Shown: positions 1-6,562 of the stretch, piece by piece | Layout of the letters: every line of letters begins with the position of its first letter | Numbering within the stretch: the stretch's first letter is position 1 | Assembly (NCBI GenBank): GCA_002421845.1 | Contig: DISL01000015.1 | Span: forward strand, 10,184 to 23,575 | DNA from: Epsilonproteobacteria bacterium UBA6211 | GTDB lineage: Bacteria > Campylobacterota > Campylobacteria > Campylobacterales > Arcobacteraceae | Length of the DNA stretch: 13,392 nt | Direction: 5' to 3' | Notes under the pieces: generated by a model | The model's input: only the letters and a program-made list of their open reading frames with translations | The model's database searches: none | What the model was told of the DNA's origin: nothing | Program-made: the position numbers and the translations under genes

Positions 1-1013
1 GGTTTGTTATGAGGTGTGGTGATACTAGATATATCTTTTGAGTGAGATACGAACTTCTCAAAGAGTTTTTGTATATTTAGCACAAGAGCAAAAGAGTATA
101 TAATAAAAATAATAGCTATGGTAATAGCGATATATTGGAAGTTTTGTAAAAATTCTCTTTGTTCTTTCGAGTAGTTGGAATATTCTGACACCACATCATC
201 TATGCTATTAAGTATCATCACATTTTTGATAGCGATTTTGTCTAGCAACTTATCGATAGCCATTTCATTATCTATAAATTTATAAGAATCGCTTTTGAAA
301 GTAGCAAAAAGTTCGGATATTTGCTTCAAATTTCCGTACAATTCTTGATGTGATTTTAGTTTTTCATCATCCAAAAACGACATAAGAGTTTTTTCATACC
401 CGTCAAGTGCTTCATAAAAATTTTTGAAATCAAAGCTACTTCTATTTAGTACGAAGCTACTTATATGAAATGCCATTTTTTGAGTAAGCATCCTTTGTTT
501 ACCGCTTCTTTCTATATAATAACTACTTTGATTAAGTGCTATTATTTGTTTTACTATCTCGTCTGATTTTTCAAGTAAATCTTGGTTTTGTACAATCAGC
601 TTATCTTTTGTATTTTTTGAAAACTCTTTTTTGGTCTGATACTCTTTAATATCTACGCTAAAATCTTGCCAACTTTTTTCTATACTGGTTAGATTATTTA
701 GTATATTTTCGGTAGGTGGAGCATAAATCCCTTTTGGTTTATTTCCTGCTATCAAATCTTTCAAAGAGCTATCAAACTCACGCATAGAACTTTCTAAATC
801 AACCGATGATTGCAAAGCAAGTTTGTCACACAAAAATATCTCTTTTGCCATTTTTTGAGTAAGCATCCTTTGCTTACCGGCTACGTTTATTACGTTTGAA
901 TCTTTTGATGTTTTATCGTTTAGATATACAGTTACTCCACCTATTGTTATAGTAATAAGCGACAATACCGAGATTATAAATTTGATTTGTGATGTTATTT
1001 TGACCATTTTCAT
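1..1013 (-). CDS. Membrane sensor with PilJ/NarX-like periplasmic domain (C-terminal part beyond window)
   Basis: The first 337 codons are in the window and the frame is still open at base 1, so the output domain (kinase, chemotaxis or other) is not visible. Start ATG at 1013 has a good ribosome binding site (AAGGTGG, 7 nt away). A membrane segment at about residues 10-30 is followed by a long, largely helical periplasmic region and a second membrane segment at about 294-314. The periplasmic part carries two copies of GKQRMLTQKMA, at residues 46-56 and 171-181, preceded by NVA and ERS respectively. This motif marks the PilJ-type N-terminal domain, related to the nitrate/nitrite-sensing P-box region of NarX. 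It starts 12 bp after the Crp/Fnr regulator gene on the same strand, so the two are probably co-transcribed. A role in sensing nitrate, nitrite or NO is inferred from domain and neighbours; the ligand is unknown. Confidence 0.8.
   Translation of the reverse strand, partial: MKMVKITSQIKFIISVLSLITITIGGVTVYLNDKTSKDSNVINVAGKQRMLTQKMAKEIFLCDKLALQSSVDLESSMREFDSSLKDLIAGNKPKGIYAPPTENILNNLTSIEKSWQDFSVDIKEYQTKKEFSKNTKDKLIVQNQDLLEKSDEIVKQIIALNQSSYYIERSGKQRMLTQKMAFHISSFVLNRSSFDFKNFYEALDGYEKTLMSFLDDEKLKSHQELYGNLKQISELFATFKSDSYKFIDNEMAIDKLLDKIAIKNVMILNSIDDVVSEYSNYSKEQREFLQNFQYIAITIAIIFIIYSFALVLNIQKLFEKFVSHSKDISSITTPHNK
471..504. repeat. 34-bp direct repeat, copy 1 (encodes second QRMLTQKM motif)
   Basis: This segment equals 846-879 except for one base (T for C near the TTACCG end). 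It encodes residues 171-181 of the sensor and their flanks. Identity at synonymous as well as coding positions is higher than protein constraint alone would need. Confidence 0.85.
846..879. repeat. 34-bp direct repeat, copy 2 (encodes first QRMLTQKM motif)
   Basis: Partner of 471-504, with 33 of 34 bases identical. It encodes residues 46-56 of the sensor, just after the first membrane segment. The sequences on either side differ. Confidence 0.85.
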
Positions 1014-1025
1014 ATAAATGCCACC

Positions 1026-1679
1026 TTATTCATAACAGGCTTTAAGCCCGTTCATATCAACTATTTTAATATTTTGCCCGTCGTTTTGTATATAACCGTT
1101 TCTAAAAAGTTTATTCAATATTCTTGATAATGTTTCAGGCTGAATATTGAGCATATATGCTACATCCCCTTTTTTTAGAGTGTTGAAACTCTCCAAATCA
1201 TGTGCCAACATAAAAGCAACTTTTGCAGTTCCGTCAAAAACAATTTCTCTATTTATTATGCACTGCAACATCTTAGTCTTTTTCGCAAACTCTTTGATAA
1301 GATTGAGCAAAAACTTCGTATTGTTTGAAAAAATATCTTTAAAAACAGAATAATCAAAAACTAACACTTCGGAATCTTTTGTAAACTCTGCATTTGCAAA
1401 GCATCCGATAGAACCGTCTAAATCCGTAATTTCAGAGATAAGACTTCCGCTACCGACATTATACATAAATATTTCGTTATCCATTCTGTCAACTTTGTAT
1501 ATTTTTAATGCACCGCTCGATAAAAAATAGATATTTTCATTTTGCTCTTTTTCATAATGCAATATATTGCCTACATAATATTTCTTGGCTACTGTGGCAC
1601 TTGCTAGAAGTTCGATTTCAGCTTCGCTTAAATCGAAAAATAAAGGATGGCTGTATAAGTATTCTTTTGATACGCTCAA
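1026..1679 (-). CDS. Crp/Fnr-family transcriptional regulator, DNR/NnrR-like
   Basis: 217 residues, normal family length. Residues about 10-130 form the cyclic-nucleotide-binding-type beta-roll, then a dimerisation helix, then a winged helix-turn-helix at about 165-200. The recognition helix reads PETLSRILNKL: E182, S185 and R186 match the E-x2-S-R of FNR, which reads TTGAT half-sites. Such boxes occur at several promoters in this window, including its own. It lacks the N-terminal cysteine cluster of oxygen-sensing FNR (its cysteines are C93, C140, C215), which is closer to heme-type NO sensors such as DNR or to NssR. The start is TTG at 1679, supported by GAGGTG 7 nt upstream (1687-1692); no nearby ATG would keep the N-terminal sheet. 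NO sensing is inferred from context and subfamily resemblance. Confidence 0.88.
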   Translation of the reverse strand: MSVSKEYLYSHPLFFDLSEAEIELLASATVAKKYYVGNILHYEKEQNENIYFLSSGALKIYKVDRMDNEIFMYNVGSGSLISEITDLDGSIGCFANAEFTKDSEVLVFDYSVFKDIFSNNTKFLLNLIKEFAKKTKMLQCIINREIVFDGTAKVAFMLAHDLESFNTLKKGDVAYMLNIQPETLSRILNKLFRNGYIQNDGQNIKIVDMNGLKACYE

Positions 1680-1739
1680 ATCTTAACACCTCACTTTTAA
1701 GACTTTCGGTAATATTAGCAGAAAAAAATCACATCTTCA

Positions 1740-1753
1740 TTGATTTACGTCAA
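1740..1753. promoter_or_regulatory. FNR/DNR-type box between divergent crp/fnr and ygbA-like genes
   Basis: TTGAT-TTAC-GTCAA, nine of ten half-site bases matching TTGAT-N4-ATCAA. For the rightward gene a -10-like GATAAA (1774-1779) lies 30 bp from the box centre, the class II activator arrangement. Leftward, a weaker TAATAT (1712-1717) lies about 32 bp away, so autoregulation of the regulator is possible. Confidence 0.65.
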
Positions 1754-1807
1754 GGAATTATACATTTATTTTTGATAAAGTGCCAAAAGATTATTATGGA
1801 GAGTAGT

Positions 1808-2146
1808 ATGACATTAGAAAAATTCCAAACTGAAGTATTAACTTTAAAAAGATTTTTTGAAACATATTGCCAAGGTAAAAATAAAGAGTGTTCGCCTCAT
1901 TATATAGTAGTGGAGTATAAAAATAAACGTTTAAGATACAATTTTATGCTATGTGATGAATCATTTGAGCTTATCACTTACGCAGTAGAGCGACTTTTGG
2001 AGTGTCCACACGAAGATAAACCAAAATGTAGAAACTGCCCAAATCCATGCTATGAAAAAGCAAGATATAAAGAGGTAGCAAAAGTGATGAAATATAGCGG
2101 TATAAAACTAGGTCTATCCAAAATTAAGCAGTTTTTGGTAGGTTGA
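1808..2146 (+). CDS. ygbA: YgbA-like protein (nitrous oxide-stimulated promoter family, NO-stress)
   Basis: 112 residues, soluble. The C-terminal half carries C66-x7-C74-x2-C77-x3-C81 in the context HEDKPKCRNCPNPCY, then a basic helix with VMKYSG. This matches my memory of the YgbA family, whose E. coli member is an NsrR-controlled gene induced by NO; its biochemical role is not settled. The four clustered cysteines could bind a metal or an iron-sulfur cluster. ATG at 1808 is chosen because GGAG (1798-1801) is well spaced before it; an in-frame ATG at 1796 has no good ribosome binding site. The same frame is open further upstream, but that part is antisense to the regulator gene. An FNR-type box lies 61 bp upstream. 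Its end overlaps the end of the Rrf2 gene by 23 bp, tail to tail. Confidence 0.82.
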   Translation: MTLEKFQTEVLTLKRFFETYCQGKNKECSPHYIVVEYKNKRLRYNFMLCDESFELITYAVERLLECPHEDKPKCRNCPNPCYEKARYKEVAKVMKYSGIKLGLSKIKQFLVG

Positions 2147-2528
2147 TTTCAAAAAAAGTTTTTTCTAAAAAATCATTTTTGATAGAATCTTTTGGATGTT
2201 TCCACGTATCGTGAAGTTGGCATTTTTTATTTTGACTACAAAGTCCTGTACCTAAAACACACAGTTTATAACTATCATCTTCAAGGGCATTTAATACATC
2301 TTTGACTTTTAATTCATTTATATTTTTTGATAGTACAAATCCCCCTGCCCTACCTTTGATAGAAGCAATGATACTACTTTTTGAAAGCTTTGTCATAATC
2401 TTCGTAAGATACTTATAAGGAATTTCCAAAGTATCGGATAAATGCTTAACACTATACAAATCATCAGGCTTTAAAGACATAAAACCAACTACTTTTAAAG
2501 CATATTGCGATGTAGTATTAAGTGTCAT
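2124..2528 (-). CDS. Rrf2-family transcriptional repressor, NsrR/IscR-like
   Basis: 134 residues. The N-terminus TLNTTSQYALKVV is the usual Rrf2 opening, followed by a winged helix-turn-helix (about 25-65) ending in the hallmark GRAGGFVLS wing. Three cysteines, C90-x6-C97-x5-C103, with LHDTW after the last, sit where Rrf2 proteins hold an iron-sulfur cluster, so sensing of NO or redox state through a cluster is likely. Start ATG 2528 is preceded by AAAGGGA; a longer frame from 2582 would begin inside the gene's own -35 box. It is divergent from the NO reductase gene, and paired inverted repeats in the intergenic space are candidate operators, which together suggest an NsrR-type role. Identity as NsrR proper is not proven. 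Confidence 0.88.
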   Translation of the reverse strand: MTLNTTSQYALKVVGFMSLKPDDLYSVKHLSDTLEIPYKYLTKIMTKLSKSSIIASIKGRAGGFVLSKNINELKVKDVLNALEDDSYKLCVLGTGLCSQNKKCQLHDTWKHPKDSIKNDFLEKTFFEINLPKTA

Positions 2529-2553
2529 ACATATCCCTTTCAAATTTTTGTTA

Positions 2554-2582
2554 ATTCTAGCTAATTTTTCTTTTTTTGTCAA
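2554..2582 (-). promoter_or_regulatory. Sigma-70-type promoter of the Rrf2 gene
   Basis: On the minus strand, TTGACA (2582-2577) is followed after exactly 17 bp by TAGAAT (2559-2554). This gives a perfect -35 and a five-of-six -10, with a start point near 2547 and a leader of about 20 nt. Inverted repeat O1 ends 3 bp from the -35. Confidence 0.75.
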
Positions 2583-2584
2583 TT

Positions 2585-2606
2585 AATACTACTTTTAAGT
2601 CGTATT
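2585..2606. promoter_or_regulatory. Inverted repeat O1, candidate Rrf2/NsrR operator
   Basis: Arms AATACTACTT and AAGTCGTATT with 2 bp between; nine of eleven base pairs are symmetric. It overlaps the -35 region of the NO reductase promoter and abuts the -35 of the Rrf2 gene. It shares its left arm and symmetry axis with O2, 49 bp away. Confidence 0.6.
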
Positions 2607-2621
2607 TAATTTAAAAGATTA

Positions 2622-2627
2622 TATAAT
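2622..2627 (+). promoter_or_regulatory. -10 element of the NO reductase gene
   Basis: TATAAT, a perfect -10, 48 bp before the start codon and lying between inverted repeats O1 and O2. No good -35 is seen at the expected distance. Confidence 0.55.
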
Positions 2628-2633
2628 TCGTTA

Positions 2634-2655
2634 AATACTACTTACAGGTAGTAAT
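2634..2655. promoter_or_regulatory. Inverted repeat O2, candidate Rrf2/NsrR operator
   Basis: Left arm AATACTACTT is identical to that of O1; right arm is AGGTAGTAAT. The core is TACTAC-N6-GTAGTA. It covers the expected transcription start of the NO reductase gene, so binding here would block initiation. Confidence 0.6.
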
Positions 2656-2674
2656 TTATTATAAAGGAGAAAAG

Positions 2675-4906
2675 ATGGGTGAATCTATTATGGATAGATT
2701 TATGAGTAAGAAGAGTCTATATGCCTCTTTTTGGATAGTTTCCATATTTATGGTAACTATTTTGATTTACTTTACCGCAAATCTTGCTAAGGAAGTTCCG
2801 CCACTTCCGAAACAAGTAAGTTCGGTAAACGGTGAAGTGCTATATACATACGATGATATAGTAAACGGTAAGGCAATGTTTCAACAATTTGACCTTATGG
2901 ACTACGGTTCGTTACTTGGTATGGGTGCTTATTTGGGACCTGATTTTACTACGGAATTTTTGCATAAAAGAGCAGTTTTCCTAAACAACTATTATGCAAA
3001 TGAGTTTTATTCTAAAGAGTTCGATGCTTTGAACGATATGGAAAAGAACTATGTAAAAGCTAGAGTTATTCAAGACATAAAAAAACAAACTTCACTTAAA
3101 GAAGAAGGGGTACTTTATACTGAAGCTTCAGCACTTGCATATAAAGCAAATAAAGAGTATTTGATAGAGTTTCTTACAAAAGGCGATGAAAAAAGAGCGT
3201 GGAGAGCCGATATCATAAGAGCTGATGAAGCTGCACTTATTGCTGCATTTTTCGACTGGTCACAACTTGTATCTTCAAGTGTAAGACCAACCGCCGATGA
3301 TGGAAGAAGTTGGTCAAATAACTGGCCTCCAGAACCTCTTATTGACCAAGATGTAACCTTTACTAGTCATCTTGTATCTTTGATAGAGTTTTTATTACTT
3401 TGGGCATTGACTATTGTTATAGTTTATTTAGCTTATGAATATATTTTCAACAAAGAACATGCTGACGGTGAACTAGCAGAACCTTTGAAAATCACGAAAA
3501 TTTTCCCTTCACAAGAGAAGTTATTGAAATATATCCCTATTGTGGCACTTTTTGTACTTATTCAAATGGTTTTAGGTGGGTATTTAGCACATATTTATGC
3601 GGACCCGACGGATCATTTTATTATATCTCAAGATATATTACCGTTTAACGTAACAAGAGCGTTACATACAAACGTAGCTATTATCTGGGTAGCTGTAGGT
3701 TGGCTTGTTGGTGGACTTTTGATAGCTCCTTTGGTTGCAGGAAAAGATTTAAGATTTCCAAAACTGGTAGATATTTTGTGGGTTGCACTTATCGTAGTAG
3801 GCGTAGGTGGACTTATAGGTATTTATATGGGTGCACAAGGACACATGAGAGATGTATGGTTCTGGCTTGGAAATGAAGGTAGAGAACTTCTAAATCTAGG
3901 GCGTGTCTGGGATATAGGTCTTGTGGTAGGTTTAGTTCTTTGGTTTGGTATGGTTTATAGTACCATCAGAAATGCAAAAGGAAACAAACTTCTAATCGGA
4001 ACTATTATCTGGTCGGCTTTTGGTATTGCTACGTTATACCTTGCAGGTATGTATCCTTTACACAAAATTGCTCCGAACTATACCGTAGATGACTATTATA
4101 GATGGTGGGTTGTTCACCTTTGGGTTGAGCTGACTTTTGAGCTATTTGCTGCCGGAGTTATTGCTTATTTATCTATTGCTCTTGGACTTGTAAGAGAAAA
4201 AACAGCTGAAAAAGTAATGCTACTTGAACTTGGACTTATTATGTTTAGTGGAACTTTGGGTGTCGGACATCACTATTGGTGGCAAGGACTTGATGAATAT
4301 TGGATTGCGATAGGTGGGATTTTCTCTGCGTTAGAGCCACTTCCTCTAGCACTTCTTATGATTGAAGCTATCAAAGAACAAAATCATATTAAATCAGAAG
4401 GTAAATCATTTGATTTCGGTATTCCATTTTTATGGTTGGCAGGGAGTGCGTTTTTGAACTGGTTTGGAGCAGGTTTCTTGGGTATGGTTATAAATACACC
4501 TACAATCAGCTACTACTCACACGGTACATATTTGATTATGCCTCACGCTCACGTAGCACTTCTTGGAGCTTTTGGATATATCTCTATTGCATTTATTTAT
4601 ATGACGGCAAGAGCAAATTCATTGGCAAAAGGTTTAGAGTGGGATGAAACACTTAGTAAATGGGCATTTTGGCTTATTACGATAGGTGTTCTTATCTATG
4701 CACTACCTACAATGATAATAGGTGTTGAACAAACTTCTACGGCTCATACTCTTGGGTATTATGCAGCTAGAAGTAGAGAACTTCTTGAAGCTATGAGTGG
4801 ATGGATGTGGTTTAGAATTTTACCTGATAGTATGATGATTATAGGTTCTTTAATCCTTTTTATCGATACTTTCAAAAAAGTTTATTTAAGCAAAAAAGTT
4901 GCGTAA
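2675..4906 (+). CDS. norB: Single-subunit quinol-dependent nitric oxide reductase (qNOR, NorZ type)
   Basis: 743 residues, usual qNOR length. It reduces 2 NO to N2O in the cytoplasmic membrane, drawing electrons from quinol. After a first membrane segment (about 17-39), a periplasmic domain carries the qNOR signature around FQQFDLMDYGSLLGMGAYLGPDF but no CXXCH, which separates it from the cytochrome-fed NorC/NorB type. The catalytic core starts with a helix near 230. Ligand positions match the NorB family: H331 and H626 for the low-spin heme, H624 for the high-spin heme, and H481, H532, H533 with E485 (HLWVE) for the non-heme iron. E554 (SALEP) is the second conserved glutamate, 22 residues after H532 as in cytochrome-type NorB. 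ATG 2675 follows AAGGAG by 5 nt. The gene stands alone in its transcription unit, and its promoter has paired inverted repeats suited to Rrf2 repression. No defect seen. Confidence 0.96.
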   Translation: MGESIMDRFMSKKSLYASFWIVSIFMVTILIYFTANLAKEVPPLPKQVSSVNGEVLYTYDDIVNGKAMFQQFDLMDYGSLLGMGAYLGPDFTTEFLHKRAVFLNNYYANEFYSKEFDALNDMEKNYVKARVIQDIKKQTSLKEEGVLYTEASALAYKANKEYLIEFLTKGDEKRAWRADIIRADEAALIAAFFDWSQLVSSSVRPTADDGRSWSNNWPPEPLIDQDVTFTSHLVSLIEFLLLWALTIVIVYLAYEYIFNKEHADGELAEPLKITKIFPSQEKLLKYIPIVALFVLIQMVLGGYLAHIYADPTDHFIISQDILPFNVTRALHTNVAIIWVAVGWLVGGLLIAPLVAGKDLRFPKLVDILWVALIVVGVGGLIGIYMGAQGHMRDVWFWLGNEGRELLNLGRVWDIGLVVGLVLWFGMVYSTIRNAKGNKLLIGTIIWSAFGIATLYLAGMYPLHKIAPNYTVDDYYRWWVVHLWVELTFELFAAGVIAYLSIALGLVREKTAEKVMLLELGLIMFSGTLGVGHHYWWQGLDEYWIAIGGIFSALEPLPLALLMIEAIKEQNHIKSEGKSFDFGIPFLWLAGSAFLNWFGAGFLGMVINTPTISYYSHGTYLIMPHAHVALLGAFGYISIAFIYMTARANSLAKGLEWDETLSKWAFWLITIGVLIYALPTMIIGVEQTSTAHTLGYYAARSRELLEAMSGWMWFRILPDSMMIIGSLILFIDTFKKVYLSKKVA

Positions 4907-4933
4907 GCAGTAAGTAATATTAAGCTTAGTTTA

Positions 4934-4947
4934 ATGATATAAGTCAA
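4934..4947 (+). promoter_or_regulatory. FNR/DNR-type box upstream of the nosZ remnant
   Basis: ATGAT-ATAA-GTCAA, two mismatches to TTGAT-N4-ATCAA. TAAACT (4970-4975), a four-of-six -10, is centred 32 bp downstream and the ATG is 59 bp after the box. It looks like a surviving denitrification promoter. Confidence 0.5.
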
Positions 4948-5005
4948 ACATAGTTTGTTAATTATTTGTTAAACTTCGCTTACATTTTAAGATTAGGAGA
5001 GTAAA

Positions 5006-5245
5006 ATGGTTTTTAGTTTAAAGAAAATATCACTTATCAGCTCGATGTTTCTTTTATCTGCATCATCATTGATTGGGTCAACAGACTTACAAAAAGTGAT
5101 GAAAGATAGAGGATTGAGCGAAAGAGATGTGTTAGCAGCAGCTAAAACATATACACCGACAGGAATGAAGGATGAGTATTATGTATTTAGTTCAGATAAT
5201 AAAACTTCTAACATAAAACTCTCCCCTACTTCAAATATGTTTTGA
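5006..5245 (+). pseudogene. nosZ: Truncated nosZ remnant (nitrous oxide reductase N-terminus)
   Basis: The frame encodes 79 residues with AGGAGA before the ATG. It begins with a Sec-type signal peptide (about 1-25), then DLQKVMKDRGLSERDVLAAA and KTYTPTGMKDEYYVFSS. From memory this is the conserved start of mature clade II (Sec-exported) NosZ of Campylobacterota, an enzyme of roughly 860 residues that reduces N2O to N2. After residue 63 (about base 5194) the resemblance stops: the next 16 residues are unrelated and a TGA follows, overlapping the 3' end of the metal-sensor gene. All copper-ligand regions are missing, so the product cannot be N2O reductase. Promoter box, ribosome binding site and signal peptide are intact, so a short secreted peptide may still be made. 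A deletion joining nosZ to the dmeR side is the likely cause. Confidence 0.75.
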
Positions 5246-5498
5246 GCAATGATGTAAGATTGGCTATCTCTTTTTCTCTTTGTTCGTCACTTACGTGATT
5301 ACCCAAATGTTCTTTGATATGACCGTCTAGTACTTCACTCATAAGTGATTGTATCGCTCCACGACTCGCACTTATTTGTTGTAATATTTTAAAACAATCC
5401 TTTTCATCTTCCAAAGCCTTTTCTATGCTAGACAACTGCCCTTTTATTTTTTTTACTCTCAAAAGTAATTTCTCTTTATTAGCTACGGTATGTGCCAT
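5226..5498 (-). CDS. dmeR: CsoR/RcnR-family metal-sensing repressor, DmeR-like
   Basis: 90 residues, an all-helical DUF156-type DNA-binding tetramer. Key residues H3 (MAHT), C35, H60 and H64 coincide with the nickel/cobalt ligands of RcnR, which points to Co(II)/Ni(II) sensing rather than copper (CsoR) or formaldehyde (FrmR). Start ATG 5498 follows AAAAGGA; a longer frame to 5546 would run over the operator and add a poor N-terminus. It is divergent from a DmeF-type exporter, with a G-tract inverted repeat between them, the arrangement of dmeRF loci. When metal binds, the repressor should release and allow export. Its 3' end overlaps the end of the nosZ remnant frame by 20 bp, tail to tail. 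Confidence 0.85.
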   Translation of the reverse strand: MAHTVANKEKLLLRVKKIKGQLSSIEKALEDEKDCFKILQQISASRGAIQSLMSEVLDGHIKEHLGNHVSDEQREKEIANLTSLLKTYLK

Positions 5499-5526
5499 AT
5501 AAATCCTTTTAAATATTTTATAAGAT

Positions 5527-5543
5527 ATACTGGGGTATAGTAT
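5527..5543. promoter_or_regulatory. RcnR/DmeR-type operator between dmeR and dmeF
   Basis: ATACT-GGGG-TATAGTAT: a G-tract flanked by AT-rich inverted arms, the operator form of the RcnR/CsoR group. It covers a TATAGT -10 (5536-5541) for the exporter and lies next to a leftward TATAAA (5522-5517) for the repressor, so both genes could be shut off by one site. Confidence 0.7.
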
Positions 5544-5569
5544 CAAAAAAAGTTTTAAAGAAGGCTAAA

Positions 5570-6490
5570 ATGGATACCAAAACATCAAACTGTTATTCTC
5601 ATAATTTAGATACGTCAAATCCCATAGCAAAGAAAAATACACTTTATGCTACTATCTTTACATTTGTCACTATGATAGTTGAAATTATAGGTGGGCTTTA
5701 TTATAACTCCATGGCACTTTTGGCTGACGGTTGGCATATGAGTTCGCATGTTCTAGCTCTAGGTATTGCATATATGGCTTATGTTATGGCAACTAAATAT
5801 GCAAATGACGCAAGATTCAACTTCGGTACATTTAAAATAGAAGTTTTAGGTGGATATACAAGTGCCATATTACTTTTGGTAGTTGCATTTTTTATGGCAT
5901 ATCATTCAATAGAACGACTTTTCAACCCCGCTAATATAGCCTATAAAGAGGCTATTAGTATAGCTATTTTAGGACTTATAGTAAATCTAATATGTGCTTG
6001 GCTTCTAAAAGACGACCACTCACACCACCACGAAGACCATAGTCACCATCATCACGCCCATAACCATGATGATATGAATCTCAAAGCTGCATATATTCAT
6101 GTACTAACAGATGCACTCACTTCAGTCCTCGCAATCATAGCTTTGATAGGAGGTATGCTTTGGGGTGCAGCATGGCTTGACCCTGTTATGGGGATAGTCG
6201 GTTCGGTATTGGTTTTTGTATGGGCTATAGGACTTATCAAACAATCGGCAAAAATACTACTTGATGCAAATATGGACGACCCTATAGTACAAGAGGTAAT
6301 AGACGTGATTAATACTTTGGAGCAAAACGTACAAATAGAAGATTTGCATATTTTTAGAGTCGGCAAAGGTAAATACGGCTGTATTTTGGCGTTGAATTCA
6401 GATGATAAAATAGATATAAATCATATCAAAAAAGAACTTTCCATACATGAAGAACTAGTGCATATAACTGTAGAATTAAAGCATACATAA
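5570..6490 (+). CDS. dmeF: CDF-family cobalt/nickel efflux transporter, DmeF-like
   Basis: 306 residues, six predicted membrane helices and a short C-terminal cytoplasmic domain, as usual for cation diffusion facilitators that swap metal for protons. Helix 2 carries ADGWHMSSH (H56-x3-H60, where zinc carriers usually have H-x3-D) and helix 5 carries H177-x3-D181. The loop before helix 5 (residues 148-168) has 11 histidines in 21 residues and probably binds metal in the cytoplasm. The ADGWHMSSH form and the divergent DmeR-like repressor support Co(II)/Ni(II) (DmeF) over zinc. AAGG sits 5 nt before the ATG. Its place inside a nitrogen-oxide region may reflect neighbourhood only; protecting iron-sulfur proteins from metal stress is speculation. 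Confidence 0.88.
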   Translation: MDTKTSNCYSHNLDTSNPIAKKNTLYATIFTFVTMIVEIIGGLYYNSMALLADGWHMSSHVLALGIAYMAYVMATKYANDARFNFGTFKIEVLGGYTSAILLLVVAFFMAYHSIERLFNPANIAYKEAISIAILGLIVNLICAWLLKDDHSHHHEDHSHHHHAHNHDDMNLKAAYIHVLTDALTSVLAIIALIGGMLWGAAWLDPVMGIVGSVLVFVWAIGLIKQSAKILLDANMDDPIVQEVIDVINTLEQNVQIEDLHIFRVGKGKYGCILALNSDDKIDINHIKKELSIHEELVHITVELKHT

Positions 6491-6562
6491 ATTTTTATGA
6501 GATTTTAATAATAATGAGAATAATATTACATAATTTTTCTTAAACGCACAAAAGGACTATTT

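Noticed and set aside
1508..1807. Upstream extension of the ygbA-like frame
   Set aside because: It is antisense to the well-supported Crp/Fnr gene and includes the promoter box; the ribosome site and family length favour ATG 1808.
2529..2582. Longer N-terminus for the Rrf2 protein
   Set aside because: It would begin within the TTGACA -35 box, and the Rrf2 fold starts at TLNTTSQYA after ATG 2528 with a strong ribosome site.
5499..5546. Longer N-terminus for the DmeR-like repressor
   Set aside because: It overlaps the operator, and H3 counted from ATG 5498 falls on the known RcnR ligand position.
6097..6366. 89-codon frame on the minus strand
   Set aside because: It lies wholly within dmeF on the other strand; the residue pattern is that of a shadow frame.
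6500..6540. Fur-box-like stretch (AATAATGAGAATAATATTA)
   Set aside because: The symmetry is poor and the region is simply AT-rich; it more likely holds an ordinary -10 for the lipoprotein operon.
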